Shown: positions 23,259-31,914, numbered from the stretch's first letter. The stretch: DNA of 64,000 bases from Elusimicrobium sp. An273 (GCF_002159705.1 NZ_NFJD01000001.1:124001-188000), one strand, 5' to 3'. The notes: generated by a model not told the origin, from the letters alone. Numbers and translations: made by a program.

Positions 23259-24109
23259 AAGCGCTTTACCCGGCGGTGGCAATACGGCTGCGCACCGGTG
23301 CGTTCATAATAGCGGTGATGATAATCTTCGGCCGGCCAAAAAGAAGAAGCTTCTGTTACCTGCGTAACGACGGGATAGCCCTTGCTTCGCAATAACGCGA
23401 TGACCGCCAACGCCGTTTGGCGCTGGGCCTGGGTCGTGTAAAAAATTTCCGAGCGGTACTGCGATCCCACATCCGGCCCTTGGCGGTTTTGCTGGGTCGG
23501 GTCGTGAATTTCCATAAATCCTTTCACCAACGTTTCATAACTTACCTGTTTGGGGTCAAACACAATCCGCACGGCTTCGGCATGGCCGGTGAGCTGGGAA
23601 CAAACTTGTTCGTAGGTGGGGTGCGGCTCGTAGCCGCCCGTATAGCCGGGCTCTATTTGCAAAATACCCGGAAAATTTTTCATCAGATGCTCTACCCCCC
23701 AAAAACAGCCGCCCGCAAAAATAGCCACTTCTCCCCGCGGGCTGGTGGTTTCTTCCCCGGCCGGCTGAAACACCAAAGACAACGAATTAACGCAGTGGCG
23801 CACATTTTTGGCGGTTAAGTGTTCCCCTTCAAACACGTGTCCCAAATGCCCCCCGCAGCGCGCGCACACAATTTCCGTCCGCACGCCGTCGGCATCCGGC
23901 ACGCGTCTGACCGCACCGGGGATTTCATCATCAAAGCTGGGCCAGCCGCAGGCGGAGTTAAATTTGTCCTCACTTCTATACAGCGGCGCACCGCATTGGC
24001 GGCACAGATAACGGCCGGCCGCTTTGTGGCGGTAGTATTTCCCGCTGAACGGGGGTTCCGTTCCTTTTTCAAGCAGGATGTGTTTTTCTTCCGGATTCAG
24101 GGGTTTCAT
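23255..24109 (-). CDS. msrAB: Bifunctional methionine sulfoxide reductase, MsrB-MsrA fusion
   Basis: 284 residues. Residues about 1-120 are MsrB: zinc pairs CRQC and CARC, and the catalytic Cys in RHCVNSLSL. Residues about 125-284 are MsrA with the catalytic [14 protein letters not shown] and the [27 protein letters not shown] block in outline. The protein reduces both R- and S-methionine sulfoxide with thioredoxin. The B-then-A order is the reverse of the common PilB-type A-B order but is known in other bacteria such as treponemes. There is no signal peptide, so it is cytoplasmic. AGAGG precedes the ATG. It gives oxidative repair to what is probably an anaerobe. Confidence 0.95.
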   Translation of the reverse strand: MKPLNPEEKHILLEKGTEPPFSGKYYRHKAAGRYLCRQCGAPLYRSEDKFNSACGWPSFDDEIPGAVRRVPDADGVRTEIVCARCGGHLGHVFEGEHLTAKNVRHCVNSLSLVFQPAGEETTSPRGEVAIFAGGCFWGVEHLMKNFPGILQIEPGYTGGYEPHPTYEQVCSQLTGHAEAVRIVFDPKQVSYETLVKGFMEIHDPTQQNRQGPDVGSQYRSEIFYTTQAQRQTALAVIALLRSKGYPVVTQVTEASSFWPAEDYHHRYYERTGAQPYCHRRVKRF

Positions 24110-24195
24110 AGTTACCTCTTTTTCATCCTATCCGTTTCCCGCTTGGCCGTCAAGCCTAAAAAGCGGGTTATGTTAATCCCGCCTTTCAGAAAAGC

Positions 24196-24201
24196 TATAA
24201 T
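24196..24201 (+). promoter_or_regulatory. -10 box of the Slp-like lipoprotein gene
   Basis: TATAAT (24196-24201), twelve bases before the ATG at 24214. The leader would be only about 6 nt and lacks a ribosome site. Confidence 0.5.
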
Positions 24202-24213
24202 ATAACCAGTTAT

Positions 24214-25329
24214 ATGAAAAAATTTTTAATTTTATTGTTTTGCGTCTTTTCCGCCGCCTGCAGTTCTATGATTCCTTATAAGGATCAGAATCTGGATTAT
24301 CTGCAAGGCATTGAAAAAGATCCCTCCGCCTACCGCGGGCAGGTGGTGTCTTTCGGCGGCGAAGTAAAAGGCACGACCGAGGACACGCTGCGCCTAAGGC
24401 TGGTGCTTAAAATAGACGCGCCTTTATATTATTACGCCACCGGGAAAGGGAACGCCCTGTCGTATGAGCTGTTGCTGGTAACGTTTAACAAACGCTCCAT
24501 GCCGGCCATGACGGGCATTAAAAAAGGACACGAAATTAAAGTATTGGCGAGGGTAAGCAGTTATGAAACGCGCAAAAATTTCACCGGCAAAGATATTGCC
24601 GTGCTGCATTTGCTGGCGTTTGCCATTTCCGACCGAACCATGCACAAAGATTTCTTCCGCCCGGAAACGCCGGATCGCCAGTTATACGAATCGTGGAAAG
24701 AAGGACGGCTGTTTTTTGAAGAATCCGCCCAAGAAGTGATTGCCCGCTACCCTGTGCCGGCCGGGCAGGATATGCCGGTGCCGGTGTATGTGCCCCCGGC
24801 CCAAGAGCCCGCGCCCGAGCCTGCACCCGCAGCATCCGAGCCGGAAAAAGGTATCGTGTTTGACGCCGAAGAACCCACTTTTATCGTAGCGCCGCAAGAG
24901 CCGCAGGCGCAGCACCAATCCACGCAAACCGCCTCGGCCCCGGAAAACGCGCCCGACGGCAAACAAGCTTCGTCTTCTGATAAAACGCTCCCTCCCGCCG
25001 CCGAAAAAGGCGAGGAGCCGACCGATAAACTGCCTTCGGCAACCGAGCCGACAACGCAAGAAGCTGCCGAAGAGGCCGCTCTTCCTTCCGATTCTTCCGC
25101 TCCGGCCCCCGTGCAAGCTGCCCCGGCAAACGAACCCGGGGAGACCTCACAAGACCTTGCTCCCCAGCAAGCTCCTATGCCCCCAGCCGAACAACCGCTT
25201 GCCACGCCGGCCCCACAGCCGCAAACAGACGCGCAAGCCGCGGCCGATTCCCAACCGCAAACAGACGCTTTGCCGCAGGATATTACAGCCCCGGCGGAAG
25301 TTTTGCCTTCATCAAGCGGCGCAGATTAA
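24214..25329 (+). CDS. Slp-like lipoprotein with long Pro/Ala/Gln/Glu-rich tail
   Basis: 371 residues. A type II signal peptide, MKKFLILLFCVFSAAC, places the lipobox at SAAC with Cys16. Residues about 28-150 (DPSAYRGQVVSFGGEVKGTTED, LLLVTFNKR, IKKGHEIKVLARVSSYE) resemble the OB-like domain of Slp-family outer-membrane lipoproteins, where xNPxxYxGKxVxxGG is typical. From about residue 195 to the end the chain is a low-complexity region of Pro, Ala, Glu, Gln, Thr and Ser. It may span the periplasm or contact peptidoglycan. The -10 lies close to the ATG. The last 47 bases overlap the convergent flavin reductase gene. Confidence 0.72.
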   Translation: MKKFLILLFCVFSAACSSMIPYKDQNLDYLQGIEKDPSAYRGQVVSFGGEVKGTTEDTLRLRLVLKIDAPLYYYATGKGNALSYELLLVTFNKRSMPAMTGIKKGHEIKVLARVSSYETRKNFTGKDIAVLHLLAFAISDRTMHKDFFRPETPDRQLYESWKEGRLFFEESAQEVIARYPVPAGQDMPVPVYVPPAQEPAPEPAPAASEPEKGIVFDAEEPTFIVAPQEPQAQHQSTQTASAPENAPDGKQASSSDKTLPPAAEKGEEPTDKLPSATEPTTQEAAEEAALPSDSSAPAPVQAAPANEPGETSQDLAPQQAPMPPAEQPLATPAPQPQTDAQAAADSQPQTDALPQDITAPAEVLPSSSGAD

Positions 25330-25825
25330 ATTTTTCGCCGTCTGCCCGGAAGGTACCGTCGCCCACCGCGTGCACCATCCGCCCGTCCGCGCACGACGGG
25401 TTCTCCCACGCCTGCAAGGCCTTTAACACAAAAATTCCATACGCCTGCCAAAACCGCTCCACCCGGCACTCCACGCATGCCGCACAATCGGCCAACAGCG
25501 GCGCTTTGACTTGCGAAGCAGGCAACGTACGCAGGGAAAATTTTTTAAATTTATCCGTATCTTCCCCGCTTTCCATTCCCAACTTCACCGCCGTCTTCAG
25601 CAGGGCAGGGCCCGGCACACACAGCACGCATTCTTTCTGTTTGCGCAGTGCGCCAAACGAATAGTTCCAAGGGCCGGTGCATAAGGCAAAGCGGCCGTCA
25701 AAGTCCAGCGGCATCGCCCAGGAAAGAGGCATTACGTTATTTTTTTGCCCGTCAAAAGTAGTCAGCAGCAACAGCGGGCCGGGCTCAATAAACGTAAGCG
25801 CTTTTTCTATTTTCACTTTTTTCAT
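25283..25825 (-). CDS. Flavin reductase-like FMN-binding split-barrel protein
   Basis: 180 residues. The flavin-reductase (FMN-binding split barrel) pattern is seen in PLLLLTTFDGQKNNVMPLSWAMPLDFDGRFALCTG in outline, then NYSFGALRKQKECVLCVPGPALLKTAVKLG. The latter fits the conserved segment in which a nucleotide-like N-x-S-x-x-x-I motif is common. Such proteins use or carry FMN and often act as NAD(P)H:flavin oxidoreductases. Cys-rich segments (DCAACVECRVERFW) are notable. GGAG lies 6 bases before the ATG. Its 3' end overlaps the lipoprotein gene by 47 bases with no terminator between. Confidence 0.8.
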   Translation of the reverse strand: MKKVKIEKALTFIEPGPLLLLTTFDGQKNNVMPLSWAMPLDFDGRFALCTGPWNYSFGALRKQKECVLCVPGPALLKTAVKLGMESGEDTDKFKKFSLRTLPASQVKAPLLADCAACVECRVERFWQAYGIFVLKALQAWENPSCADGRMVHAVGDGTFRADGEKFNLRRLMKAKLPPGL

Positions 25826-25876
25826 AAAGGCTCCTTGTTTTTTATTGTAGGCTTATTTTCCGCAAACGGCAAGAAA

Positions 25877-25901
25877 AAATCCCGCTTGATAAGCGGGATT
25901 T
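25877..25901 (-). terminator. Terminator after the pilin-like gene
   Basis: AAATCCCGCTT-GAT-AAGCGGGATTT, an 11-bp stem. On the minus strand it is followed by TTTTT, 20 bases after the stop of the pilin-like gene. Confidence 0.82.
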
Positions 25902-25920
25902 AAAAAGAAAGAACGGACGG

Positions 25921-26481
25921 TTATACAGCGCCTTGCGGCTTATCTTCTTGCGCTTCGGCTGGTTTGCGCATCAGCAACGGCTCCACATACGCCGTAAATT
26001 TACGGCAAAACCAGCGGGAGATCCAGCCGCCGTCGGGCTCACAGCGAAAAGCCGGCTGCGGGAAAGAATCCTCTAACATATAATCAAACAATCCCGTATC
26101 CCGCACGGTGTAGATTTTACCGGAAGCCCGGTCTTGCGACAGTTCAATTCCAAACGAAAAACCGTCTTCCGCCGCTTCCAAATCCTGAGCTGAAAAGGCA
26201 AAAAAGCGTTCTTCTCCCACTTCCGGCGCGGGGGCAAAAGCCCCTTGCTCTTGTGCGATTTTAGAAAGGTACCGTTCCAACTGCCGCCAATCATCCGTAT
26301 AAGTGTTGTGCTTTAAAAAATACAAATTTTCAGCCGACACCAAATTAATCAACACCGCTTCCGCTCCCCCCGCTTTGGCGCGTTCCACTGTCCACAGATA
26401 ATGCGGCAACGCCGCACCCACCGCAACCGCCAGCAACACCAGCAAAACTAAAAATCTTTTCCACGAAAATTTCTTTTTCAT
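25921..26481 (-). CDS. Pilin-like membrane protein without a prepilin peptidase site
   Basis: 186 residues from the ATG at 26481 (GGGGGAAAA upstream). The N-terminus is MKKKFSWKRFLVLLVLLAVAVG. It has the basic leader and hydrophobic helix of a pilin but no G-F-T-x-x-E cleavage motif and no Glu5. The next part, LPHYLWTVERAKAGGAEAVLINLVSAENLYFLKHNTYT, follows the PulG pattern closely (LPQY..AVEKAR..EA...L..I..AQ..YY...N.YT). The C-terminal domain has a Cys pair around the GGWISRWFC segment. It lies just downstream of a true pilin gene. It probably cannot be processed by PilD and may stay as a membrane-bound relative or assembly helper. Confidence 0.75.
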   Translation of the reverse strand: MKKKFSWKRFLVLLVLLAVAVGAALPHYLWTVERAKAGGAEAVLINLVSAENLYFLKHNTYTDDWRQLERYLSKIAQEQGAFAPAPEVGEERFFAFSAQDLEAAEDGFSFGIELSQDRASGKIYTVRDTGLFDYMLEDSFPQPAFRCEPDGGWISRWFCRKFTAYVEPLLMRKPAEAQEDKPQGAV

Positions 26482-26499
26482 TTTTTCCCCCTGCTGTCT

Positions 26500-26527
26500 A
26501 AAACGGCTTGCTTTAGGCAAGCCGTTT
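26500..26527 (-). terminator. Hairpin between the two pilin-family genes
   Basis: AAACGGCTTGC/GCAAGCCGTTT stem (26500-26510 with 26517-26527). On the minus strand it follows the 26533 pilin and is followed by a short T run. It may fully or partly stop transcription before the pilin-like gene. Confidence 0.6.
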
Positions 26528-26532
26528 ATAAA

Positions 26533-27087
26533 TTAATTTCCTTCCACTTTGGGCACCATCGGATCCGGGCTTAACTGCGCCGCATCCGCCACCCCCATAT
26601 AATCCACGCAAATCGCCAGATCTTTTTCATTCCCCCAGTCCGGCACGCAGGTGGATTTCGTGTCATCAAACGGGCGGACAATCCGGTACGTGTACGTATC
26701 GTCCCCCACTCTTCTGGCTACCGCAAACCAACGGCCCGTAGCGTCCGTTTCAAACGAAATGGCAAAGCCGGATTTCGGCTTGCCCGACAGCATACCGCCC
26801 CGCGTGTAATAAATGGTGTTTAATTTGCCGTTGGCAAAATCATTATTTTCTTTGGGCGTGCGCACCGCAAGCGGCCCCGCATCCAGCTGGTGCCAATACG
26901 GCGTGTAGCGCTGGAATTTGATAAAGACCCGCTCCTGCGATAAAATGGCCGACCCGATGGCGGTATCCGCCTCGGCAATGCGCATACGCTCAATAAACCG
27001 CCCGTAATACATAACCGCCACGCTGGACAAAATGGCTACGATAATTACGGTTACCAATAATTCCAACAGCGTGAAACCTTTTTTCAT
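26533..27087 (-). CDS. Type IV pilin-like / PulG pseudopilin
   Basis: 184 residues. The leader and stem MKKGFTLLELLVTVIIVAIL contain the PilD site G4|F5 and Glu9. Then SSVAVMYYGRFIERMRIAEADTAIGSAILSQERVFIKF continues the alpha-1 helix. The globular part is about 120 residues with two Cys near the end (STCVPDWGNEKDLAICVDY), a pilin-type D-region loop. A GGAGA site lies about 6 bases before the ATG. The next gene downstream is a pilin-like protein lacking the cleavage motif. No pilus motor genes are nearby. Confidence 0.9.
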   Translation of the reverse strand: MKKGFTLLELLVTVIIVAILSSVAVMYYGRFIERMRIAEADTAIGSAILSQERVFIKFQRYTPYWHQLDAGPLAVRTPKENNDFANGKLNTIYYTRGGMLSGKPKSGFAISFETDATGRWFAVARRVGDDTYTYRIVRPFDDTKSTCVPDWGNEKDLAICVDYMGVADAAQLSPDPMVPKVEGN

Positions 27088-27121
27088 ACACTCTCCTTAT
27101 CAAGCGGAGTAAAAAAACAGA

Positions 27122-27709
27122 TTACAAGCTCATGAACGATGAAATTCCGCCCATTACCATATCCACCGACATCAAAATCAGGATCATACCCGTCAGGCGT
27201 TCAATGGCGATTAAGCCGCGTTTTCCCAACAATTTGCTGAGCGGAAAAGAGGCCATCAAAATAACCGAATTGATTAACGAAGCCCCGATAACCGCCCCCA
27301 ACGTGATGAGTTTATTGGATTGCTGGGCCGCCGTAATCATGACCATAGACAGCGCCGCCGGGCCCGCCACCAACGGAATGGCCAACGGCACCACAAACGG
27401 TTCGTCTTCTTTGGGGTCGTTTTTGGGTTCTTCTTCGCCGCCAAAAACCAATTTGACCGAAATAATAAACAAAATAATGCCGCCTGCAATGCTCAGCGAA
27501 TACTCATGAATGCCAAAAGCATGCAAGAACCATTTGCCCAAAAACAGAAACGCAATCATAATAAGCAGGGCAATCCCCAATTCGCGCAGCAAGACGATTT
27601 TGCGCCGTTCCGGGGCTACTTTTTTAAGGGCGGTAATAAACAGCGGGATATTGCCGAACCCATCCATAACTAACGCCAGCGTGATAACAGAGGAAATAAA
27701 AGAATCCAT
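27122..27709 (-). CDS. MarC family integral membrane protein
   Basis: 195 residues with six predicted membrane helices. MarC family pattern: VMDGFGNIPLFITALKKVAPERRKIVLLRELGIALLIMIAF in outline, then the mid-loop with PKNDPKEDEPFVVPLAIPLVAGPAALSMVM, where the P-L-A-I-P-L-x-A-G-P motif is diagnostic. The function of MarC proteins is unknown; the old link to antibiotic resistance is not supported. I chose the ATG at 27709 (AGGAC upstream) over one at 27751, which lacks a ribosome site. A long leader of about 65 nt contains a small hairpin, CCCTCA/TGAGGG. Confidence 0.88.
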   Translation of the reverse strand: MDSFISSVITLALVMDGFGNIPLFITALKKVAPERRKIVLLRELGIALLIMIAFLFLGKWFLHAFGIHEYSLSIAGGIILFIISVKLVFGGEEEPKNDPKEDEPFVVPLAIPLVAGPAALSMVMITAAQQSNKLITLGAVIGASLINSVILMASFPLSKLLGKRGLIAIERLTGMILILMSVDMVMGGISSFMSL

Positions 27710-27779
27710 ACAATACAAGTCCTTTTTTATACACAAAGTAAGCTCCCTCATTTTTACGTGAGGGATTTTCTTCCTATAT

Positions 27780-27788
27780 AGTATAGCA
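27780..27788 (-). promoter_or_regulatory. Extended -10 promoter of the MarC gene
   Basis: On the minus strand TGC-TATACT ends 70 bases before the ATG. The leader carries the hairpin CCCTCACGTAAAAATGAGGG at 27748-27767. Confidence 0.5.
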
Positions 27789-27832
27789 AAATTACTACCT
27801 TAGCGGTTTTGTAAGCCGCAAAAATCGTTTTT

Positions 27833-27861
27833 TTGTTCCCGGAATATATTTTTAGTAAGAT
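27833..27861 (+). promoter_or_regulatory. Promoter of the ClC channel gene (near-leaderless)
   Basis: TTGTTC (27833-27838), a 17-base spacer and TAAGAT (27856-27861), followed by eight bases and the ATG at 27870. No ribosome site is present. Confidence 0.5.
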
Positions 27862-27869
27862 ATTAGAAT

Positions 27870-29243
27870 ATGCTTAATGAACACAAAAATAATGTAATTA
27901 GCATTATTAAATGGTTTTTGCTGGCGTCCGCCGTCGGGTGCGTCGTAGGCGTATTGGATGCGGCGTTTTTGAAAATTCTAGACCGCGCCATTTCGTTTCG
28001 AAACGGCATTCCGCTTTTTTACATTTTGCTTCCGTTTGTGTTATACGGCGTAGCGCTTCTGGGGCGAAAAGTAGCCAAGCGCCACACCGATTACTCAACC
28101 GATGCCGTAATCAACAAAATCAACTCCTACCGTTCCATTTCTTTTATTTCTATTTTCAAAGGATTTACCCTATCTATCGTAACGATGGTGATGGGCGGAT
28201 CCGCCGGGAAGGAAGCCCCCTGTGCAGACGTGGGGGCCGGCGTTTCTTCCATTTTGGCCCGCTGGGTGCGCATGAGCCCGCAAGACCAGCGCAAAATGAT
28301 GATTTGCGGCGTGAGCGCCGGGTTTGCAGGCGTATTTGGCGTGCCGATATCCGGGGCGCTGTTTGGGCTGGAAGTATTGTGGGCGGGGCATATTTTTTAT
28401 GAAGTGATGTTCCCCGCATTGGTAGCCGGCATTACGGCCTTTCAGGTAACCTCTTTCTTGGGGGTGGATTATATTTACCACCCGCTTCATTTCGTGCCGG
28501 TGTTTTCGGAGCAGTTCTTTTTAAAAATGATTATCGCCGGAATGTTTTTCGGGTTAATTTCCATTTTATTTATTGAAATTACCAAATTTACGCGGGTTCT
28601 TTTTCGCTATATTGCCCTTAAAACCCGGTTGTTTTGGGCGTGCGTAACGGGCGGGCTTTTGCTGGTGGCGGTAGGTTATTTTATTTCGCCTCTTTATTTG
28701 GGCCTCGGAATGCCCGGCATTGAATCGGTGCTGGGCGGTGCGGCGCCGGAGTCCCCGTTTGGATTTCTGTACAAAATGATTACTACCTCCGTTACCTTTG
28801 CCGCCGGCGGCATTGGCGGCGTGGTAACGCCCATCTTTTTCGTAGGGGCACAGGCAGGCGCCATGCTGGCGGACTTTTTGCGCGTAGACAGCGCCACCTT
28901 GGCCGCCTTGGGGCTGGTGGCCGTTTTGGCGGGTACGGCCAACACACCGCTTTCGGCCAGCATTATGGCTATTGAACTTTTTGGGGCCGACATTGCCCCG
29001 TATGCCACGGTGGCCTGCGTCATCAGCTTTTTAGTAACCGGGCAGCAAAGCATTTATCCCAGCCAGCGCATTTCTCTGGAAGGAGGCAAAACCGGCGACG
29101 CACCGGACGCTTCTTCTTCCAATTACGATACGCCCCTGCGCCCGGCCAAAATTCCTTACCGCAAAACCATGTTTAAACAAGCCTTTAAAAAAATGGTTAA
29201 ACACTTGATTCCAAACCCCAAAGGTTTTGATGACGAGAAATAA
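27870..29243 (+). CDS. ClC family chloride channel/antiporter
   Basis: 457 residues with the voltage-gated ClC fold and 10-12 membrane helices. The region of the gating glutamate reads GGSAGKEAPCADVGA, equivalent to GxxGxEGP, with Ala replacing the usual second Gly. GVSAGFAGVFGVPISGALFGLEV and FAAGGIGGVVTPIFFVGAQAGA are the second and third selectivity-filter regions. No CBS domains follow; the C-terminus is a short basic tail. It probably exchanges chloride for protons or conducts anions. It is a single gene, probably leaderless, closed by a strong terminator. Confidence 0.92.
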   Translation: MLNEHKNNVISIIKWFLLASAVGCVVGVLDAAFLKILDRAISFRNGIPLFYILLPFVLYGVALLGRKVAKRHTDYSTDAVINKINSYRSISFISIFKGFTLSIVTMVMGGSAGKEAPCADVGAGVSSILARWVRMSPQDQRKMMICGVSAGFAGVFGVPISGALFGLEVLWAGHIFYEVMFPALVAGITAFQVTSFLGVDYIYHPLHFVPVFSEQFFLKMIIAGMFFGLISILFIEITKFTRVLFRYIALKTRLFWACVTGGLLLVAVGYFISPLYLGLGMPGIESVLGGAAPESPFGFLYKMITTSVTFAAGGIGGVVTPIFFVGAQAGAMLADFLRVDSATLAALGLVAVLAGTANTPLSASIMAIELFGADIAPYATVACVISFLVTGQQSIYPSQRISLEGGKTGDAPDASSSNYDTPLRPAKIPYRKTMFKQAFKKMVKHLIPNPKGFDDEK

Positions 29244-29273
29244 AAAACCCCGGCCGTTCAGGCCGGGGTTTTT
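29243..29273 (+). terminator. Terminator between ClC and adenosine deaminase genes
   Basis: AAAACCCCGGCC-GTTCA-GGCCGGGGTTTT with T/A runs on both sides. It serves both convergent genes. Confidence 0.9.
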
Positions 29274-29286
29274 AAATAACAGTTCA

Positions 29287-30510
29287 CTAATACAGCGGAA
29301 TGCCGTATTCTTTGGCCAGGGCGTTGTAACGGTCTATAACTTTGCGCACAAAGCGGCGCTTTTCAATATAACTGCCCGGGAAGAATCCGCTCTTAAACCC
29401 GGCAATGACGATGTTTTTTAAGTCTTTTGGCGTCAGGTTTACGTTGCGCACCAACAGTTCCATTTCTTTGGTAACCGTCGTATTGGAAACCAGGCGGTTG
29501 TCCGTATTGATGCTTACCGGCAGGCCGCGCTTAATCATCTCTTTAATGGGATGATCTTTGACGGATTTAATCTGCGGCAAGGTTTGCAAATTGCTCGTTA
29601 AGCATACTTCAATCCCGATGCGCTCGCTGGCAATATAGTCCGCCAACGAATTGACGTACTCTTCTTTGTTTTTTACTTTTTTATCTTTAATCATTTCCGC
29701 CGCAAACAAATGCGTGCCGTGCCCCAAGCGGTTGGCGTAGCAGTCGGTAATGGCCTGGAAAATGGATTCCGGGCCGTACGCCTCGCCGGAGTGGACGGTC
29801 TTGCGGATAAAATGTTTATGTACGTAGCGGTACGCGTCCAAATGGTCGGCCGCCGGATAGCCGGCTTCTTCGCCCGCAAGGTCAAACCCCACTACGGGCA
29901 GTTTTTCTTCTTTGGCCAACTTTACCACCATCTTTGCCAGTTCCAGCGAAGCAATGGAAAAAATTTCGCTCTTGCTGGACTGCGACAGCGCTTTAATCAG
30001 CCCCGCATAATAAGGGGACATAAACTGGTTAAAATTACGCATCGCACAGGCGATAATGCCAAAATAAAATTCCAAATCTTCTCCCTTTTTAACCGCGGCA
30101 GAAGAATTGTGTTCTTTTTGGGCCCGTCTTAAGCCGCACACCACGGCGCGCACGGCTTCCTGCGCGGTCAGCTTTTCGTTGGCGTGCAGCTGCGGCGCAA
30201 AGCGCACCTCCAGATAGCGTACCCCCTCGGCAATGGCGTCCTGCCCCAGTTCATAGGCAATGCGCTCAATGTTTTCGGCGTTTTGCATCACGGCGCCCGT
30301 ATAGGAAAAGCCTTTTAAATACTCCACCAAAGAAGCATACTTGTCTTTAAATACTTTTTGGCGCAGGCCTTTTTCCGTATAATCGGGCAGTTCCACGCCT
30401 TCTTTTTTAGACAATTCGATTAAGGTAGAAAGGCGCAGAGAGCCGTCCAAATGGACGTGCAAATCCGCTTTGGGAATGCGTTTTAAAAACTCGGAGGGCA
30501 CTTTTTTCAT
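29287..30510 (-). CDS. add: Adenosine deaminase family protein
   Basis: 407 residues. Zinc TIM-barrel deaminase with KADLHVHLDGSLRL (HxH), VGFDLAGEEAGYP, HSGEAYGPESI (zinc His and catalytic Glu), NRLGHGTHL, CLTSNLQT and SINTDNR, where the usual NTDDP is NTDNR. It converts adenosine, or a related 6-aminopurine nucleoside, to inosine for purine salvage. It is somewhat longer than the usual 330-350 residues, from insertions in the middle. GGAG precedes the ATG. It lies one base after cysS, the last gene of the PIN-TRAM/ispDF/cysS operon. Confidence 0.92.
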   Translation of the reverse strand: MKKVPSEFLKRIPKADLHVHLDGSLRLSTLIELSKKEGVELPDYTEKGLRQKVFKDKYASLVEYLKGFSYTGAVMQNAENIERIAYELGQDAIAEGVRYLEVRFAPQLHANEKLTAQEAVRAVVCGLRRAQKEHNSSAAVKKGEDLEFYFGIIACAMRNFNQFMSPYYAGLIKALSQSSKSEIFSIASLELAKMVVKLAKEEKLPVVGFDLAGEEAGYPAADHLDAYRYVHKHFIRKTVHSGEAYGPESIFQAITDCYANRLGHGTHLFAAEMIKDKKVKNKEEYVNSLADYIASERIGIEVCLTSNLQTLPQIKSVKDHPIKEMIKRGLPVSINTDNRLVSNTTVTKEMELLVRNVNLTPKDLKNIVIAGFKSGFFPGSYIEKRRFVRKVIDRYNALAKEYGIPLY

Positions 30511-30511
30511 A

Positions 30512-31912
30512 TTATTTTTTCTCCGTTTGCTGGCCCTTAGGCGTATCTTTTACCACATATCCTTTTTGGGCAATCGCGTCGCGAAGTTCATCGGATTTTT
30601 TCCAATCCTTTGCGGCGCGGGCGCGGGCGCGTTCTTCCAAAAGCCGGGTTACTTCTTCAGGAAGCGGCTCGGAAGAAACTTCCGGCTGGACAAACAAATC
30701 CAGCGCAAGAATCGTGTCGGCAAACTGCAAAAAATCCAGCTTTTCCCCGGGCGTCAATTCGGCGTTCCGTACGGCTTCCCACGCAAGAGCCAGCGCTTTG
30801 GGCGCGTTTAAATCGTCTTCCATGGCAGCCGTAAATTTTTCTTTCCACGCACGGGATTTGTCGGTTTGCTGCGCGCGGTTTTGCGCCGCCGTACGCACTT
30901 GGCTGCACAAAGCGCGCAAATTCTTTAAGCTCTTGGCGGCGCTGTCCATACTTTCATACGAAAATTCCAATTGCGTGCGGTAATGCGCACCCAAGCATAA
31001 ATACCGGTAGGCCAGCGGCTCGTATCCTTTTTCTCTCAATACATCCAGCGTCACAAAAGTGCCACCGGACTTGGACATTTTGCCCGAACGCAAAATCAAA
31101 AATTCGCCGTGCACCCAATAATTGACGTATTTTTCGCCGGTGGCGGCTTCGCTCTGGGCGATTTCGTTGGTGTGGTGGATGGTGACGTGGTCAATCCCGC
31201 CGCAGTGAATATCCAGCGTATGTCCCAGGTACTTCATTGCCATGGCCGAGCATTCAATATGCCAGCCGGGGAAACCGACCCCCCACGGGCTGTCCCATTC
31301 CATTTGGCGTTTTTTATCCTTGGGGGAGAATTTCCACAAGGCAAAATCCGTCGGGTTGCGCTTTTCGTCACTCATTTCCACCCGCGCGCCGCCTTGCAGG
31401 CCGCTGATGCGCGCATGGCCCACCAGCGCGTCATAGCGCGGGAATTTGGACGTATCGTAATAAATACCGTCCGACGTGCGGTAGGTATAGCCTTTTTCTT
31501 CCAGGGTTTTTACCAGCGCAATCATTTCTTTGATATGCTCGGTAGCCCGGCTGATGACACTCGGGCGCGAGCAGTGCAGCGCGTCGTAATCCTGCCAGAA
31601 TTTAGCTTCATAAAATTTGGCGATATCCCACGCGCTTTTTCCTTCGCGGGCGGTGGCCACTTCCATTTTATCTTCGCCGTCGTCCGCGTCGGACACCAAG
31701 TGCCCCACATCCGTTACGTTCATCACGTGTTTCAGCGGATAATGCAGGCGAATGGTGCGCGCCAGCAAATCTTCAAAAATATACGTGCGCAAATTGCCGA
31801 TGTGGGCATAATTGTAAACGGTCGGCCCGCAGCAGTACATCGTTACCTGTTTTTCATTTTGCGGTTTAAATTCGTCTTTATGCCGGGTGGCCGTATTGTA
31901 CAAATACATCAT
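30512..31912 (-). CDS. cysS: Cysteine-tRNA ligase
   Basis: 466 residues, typical length. Class I synthetase signatures: CGPTVYNYAHIGNLRTYIFEDLLAR (HIGN in place of HIGH) and KMSKSGG for KMSKS. The zinc-site residues lie in CSAMAMKYLGHTLDIHCGGIDHVTIHHTNEIAQSEA, where the distinctive GGxDHxxxHHxNEIAQSEA block is diagnostic for CysRS. AGAGG lies about 12 bases before the first ATG; two ATGs are adjacent. It follows a lipoprotein gene by two bases and precedes adenosine deaminase. No T-box leader is present. Confidence 0.97.
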   Translation of the reverse strand: MMYLYNTATRHKDEFKPQNEKQVTMYCCGPTVYNYAHIGNLRTYIFEDLLARTIRLHYPLKHVMNVTDVGHLVSDADDGEDKMEVATAREGKSAWDIAKFYEAKFWQDYDALHCSRPSVISRATEHIKEMIALVKTLEEKGYTYRTSDGIYYDTSKFPRYDALVGHARISGLQGGARVEMSDEKRNPTDFALWKFSPKDKKRQMEWDSPWGVGFPGWHIECSAMAMKYLGHTLDIHCGGIDHVTIHHTNEIAQSEAATGEKYVNYWVHGEFLILRSGKMSKSGGTFVTLDVLREKGYEPLAYRYLCLGAHYRTQLEFSYESMDSAAKSLKNLRALCSQVRTAAQNRAQQTDKSRAWKEKFTAAMEDDLNAPKALALAWEAVRNAELTPGEKLDFLQFADTILALDLFVQPEVSSEPLPEEVTRLLEERARARAAKDWKKSDELRDAIAQKGYVVKDTPKGQQTEKK

Positions 31913-31914
31913 AT

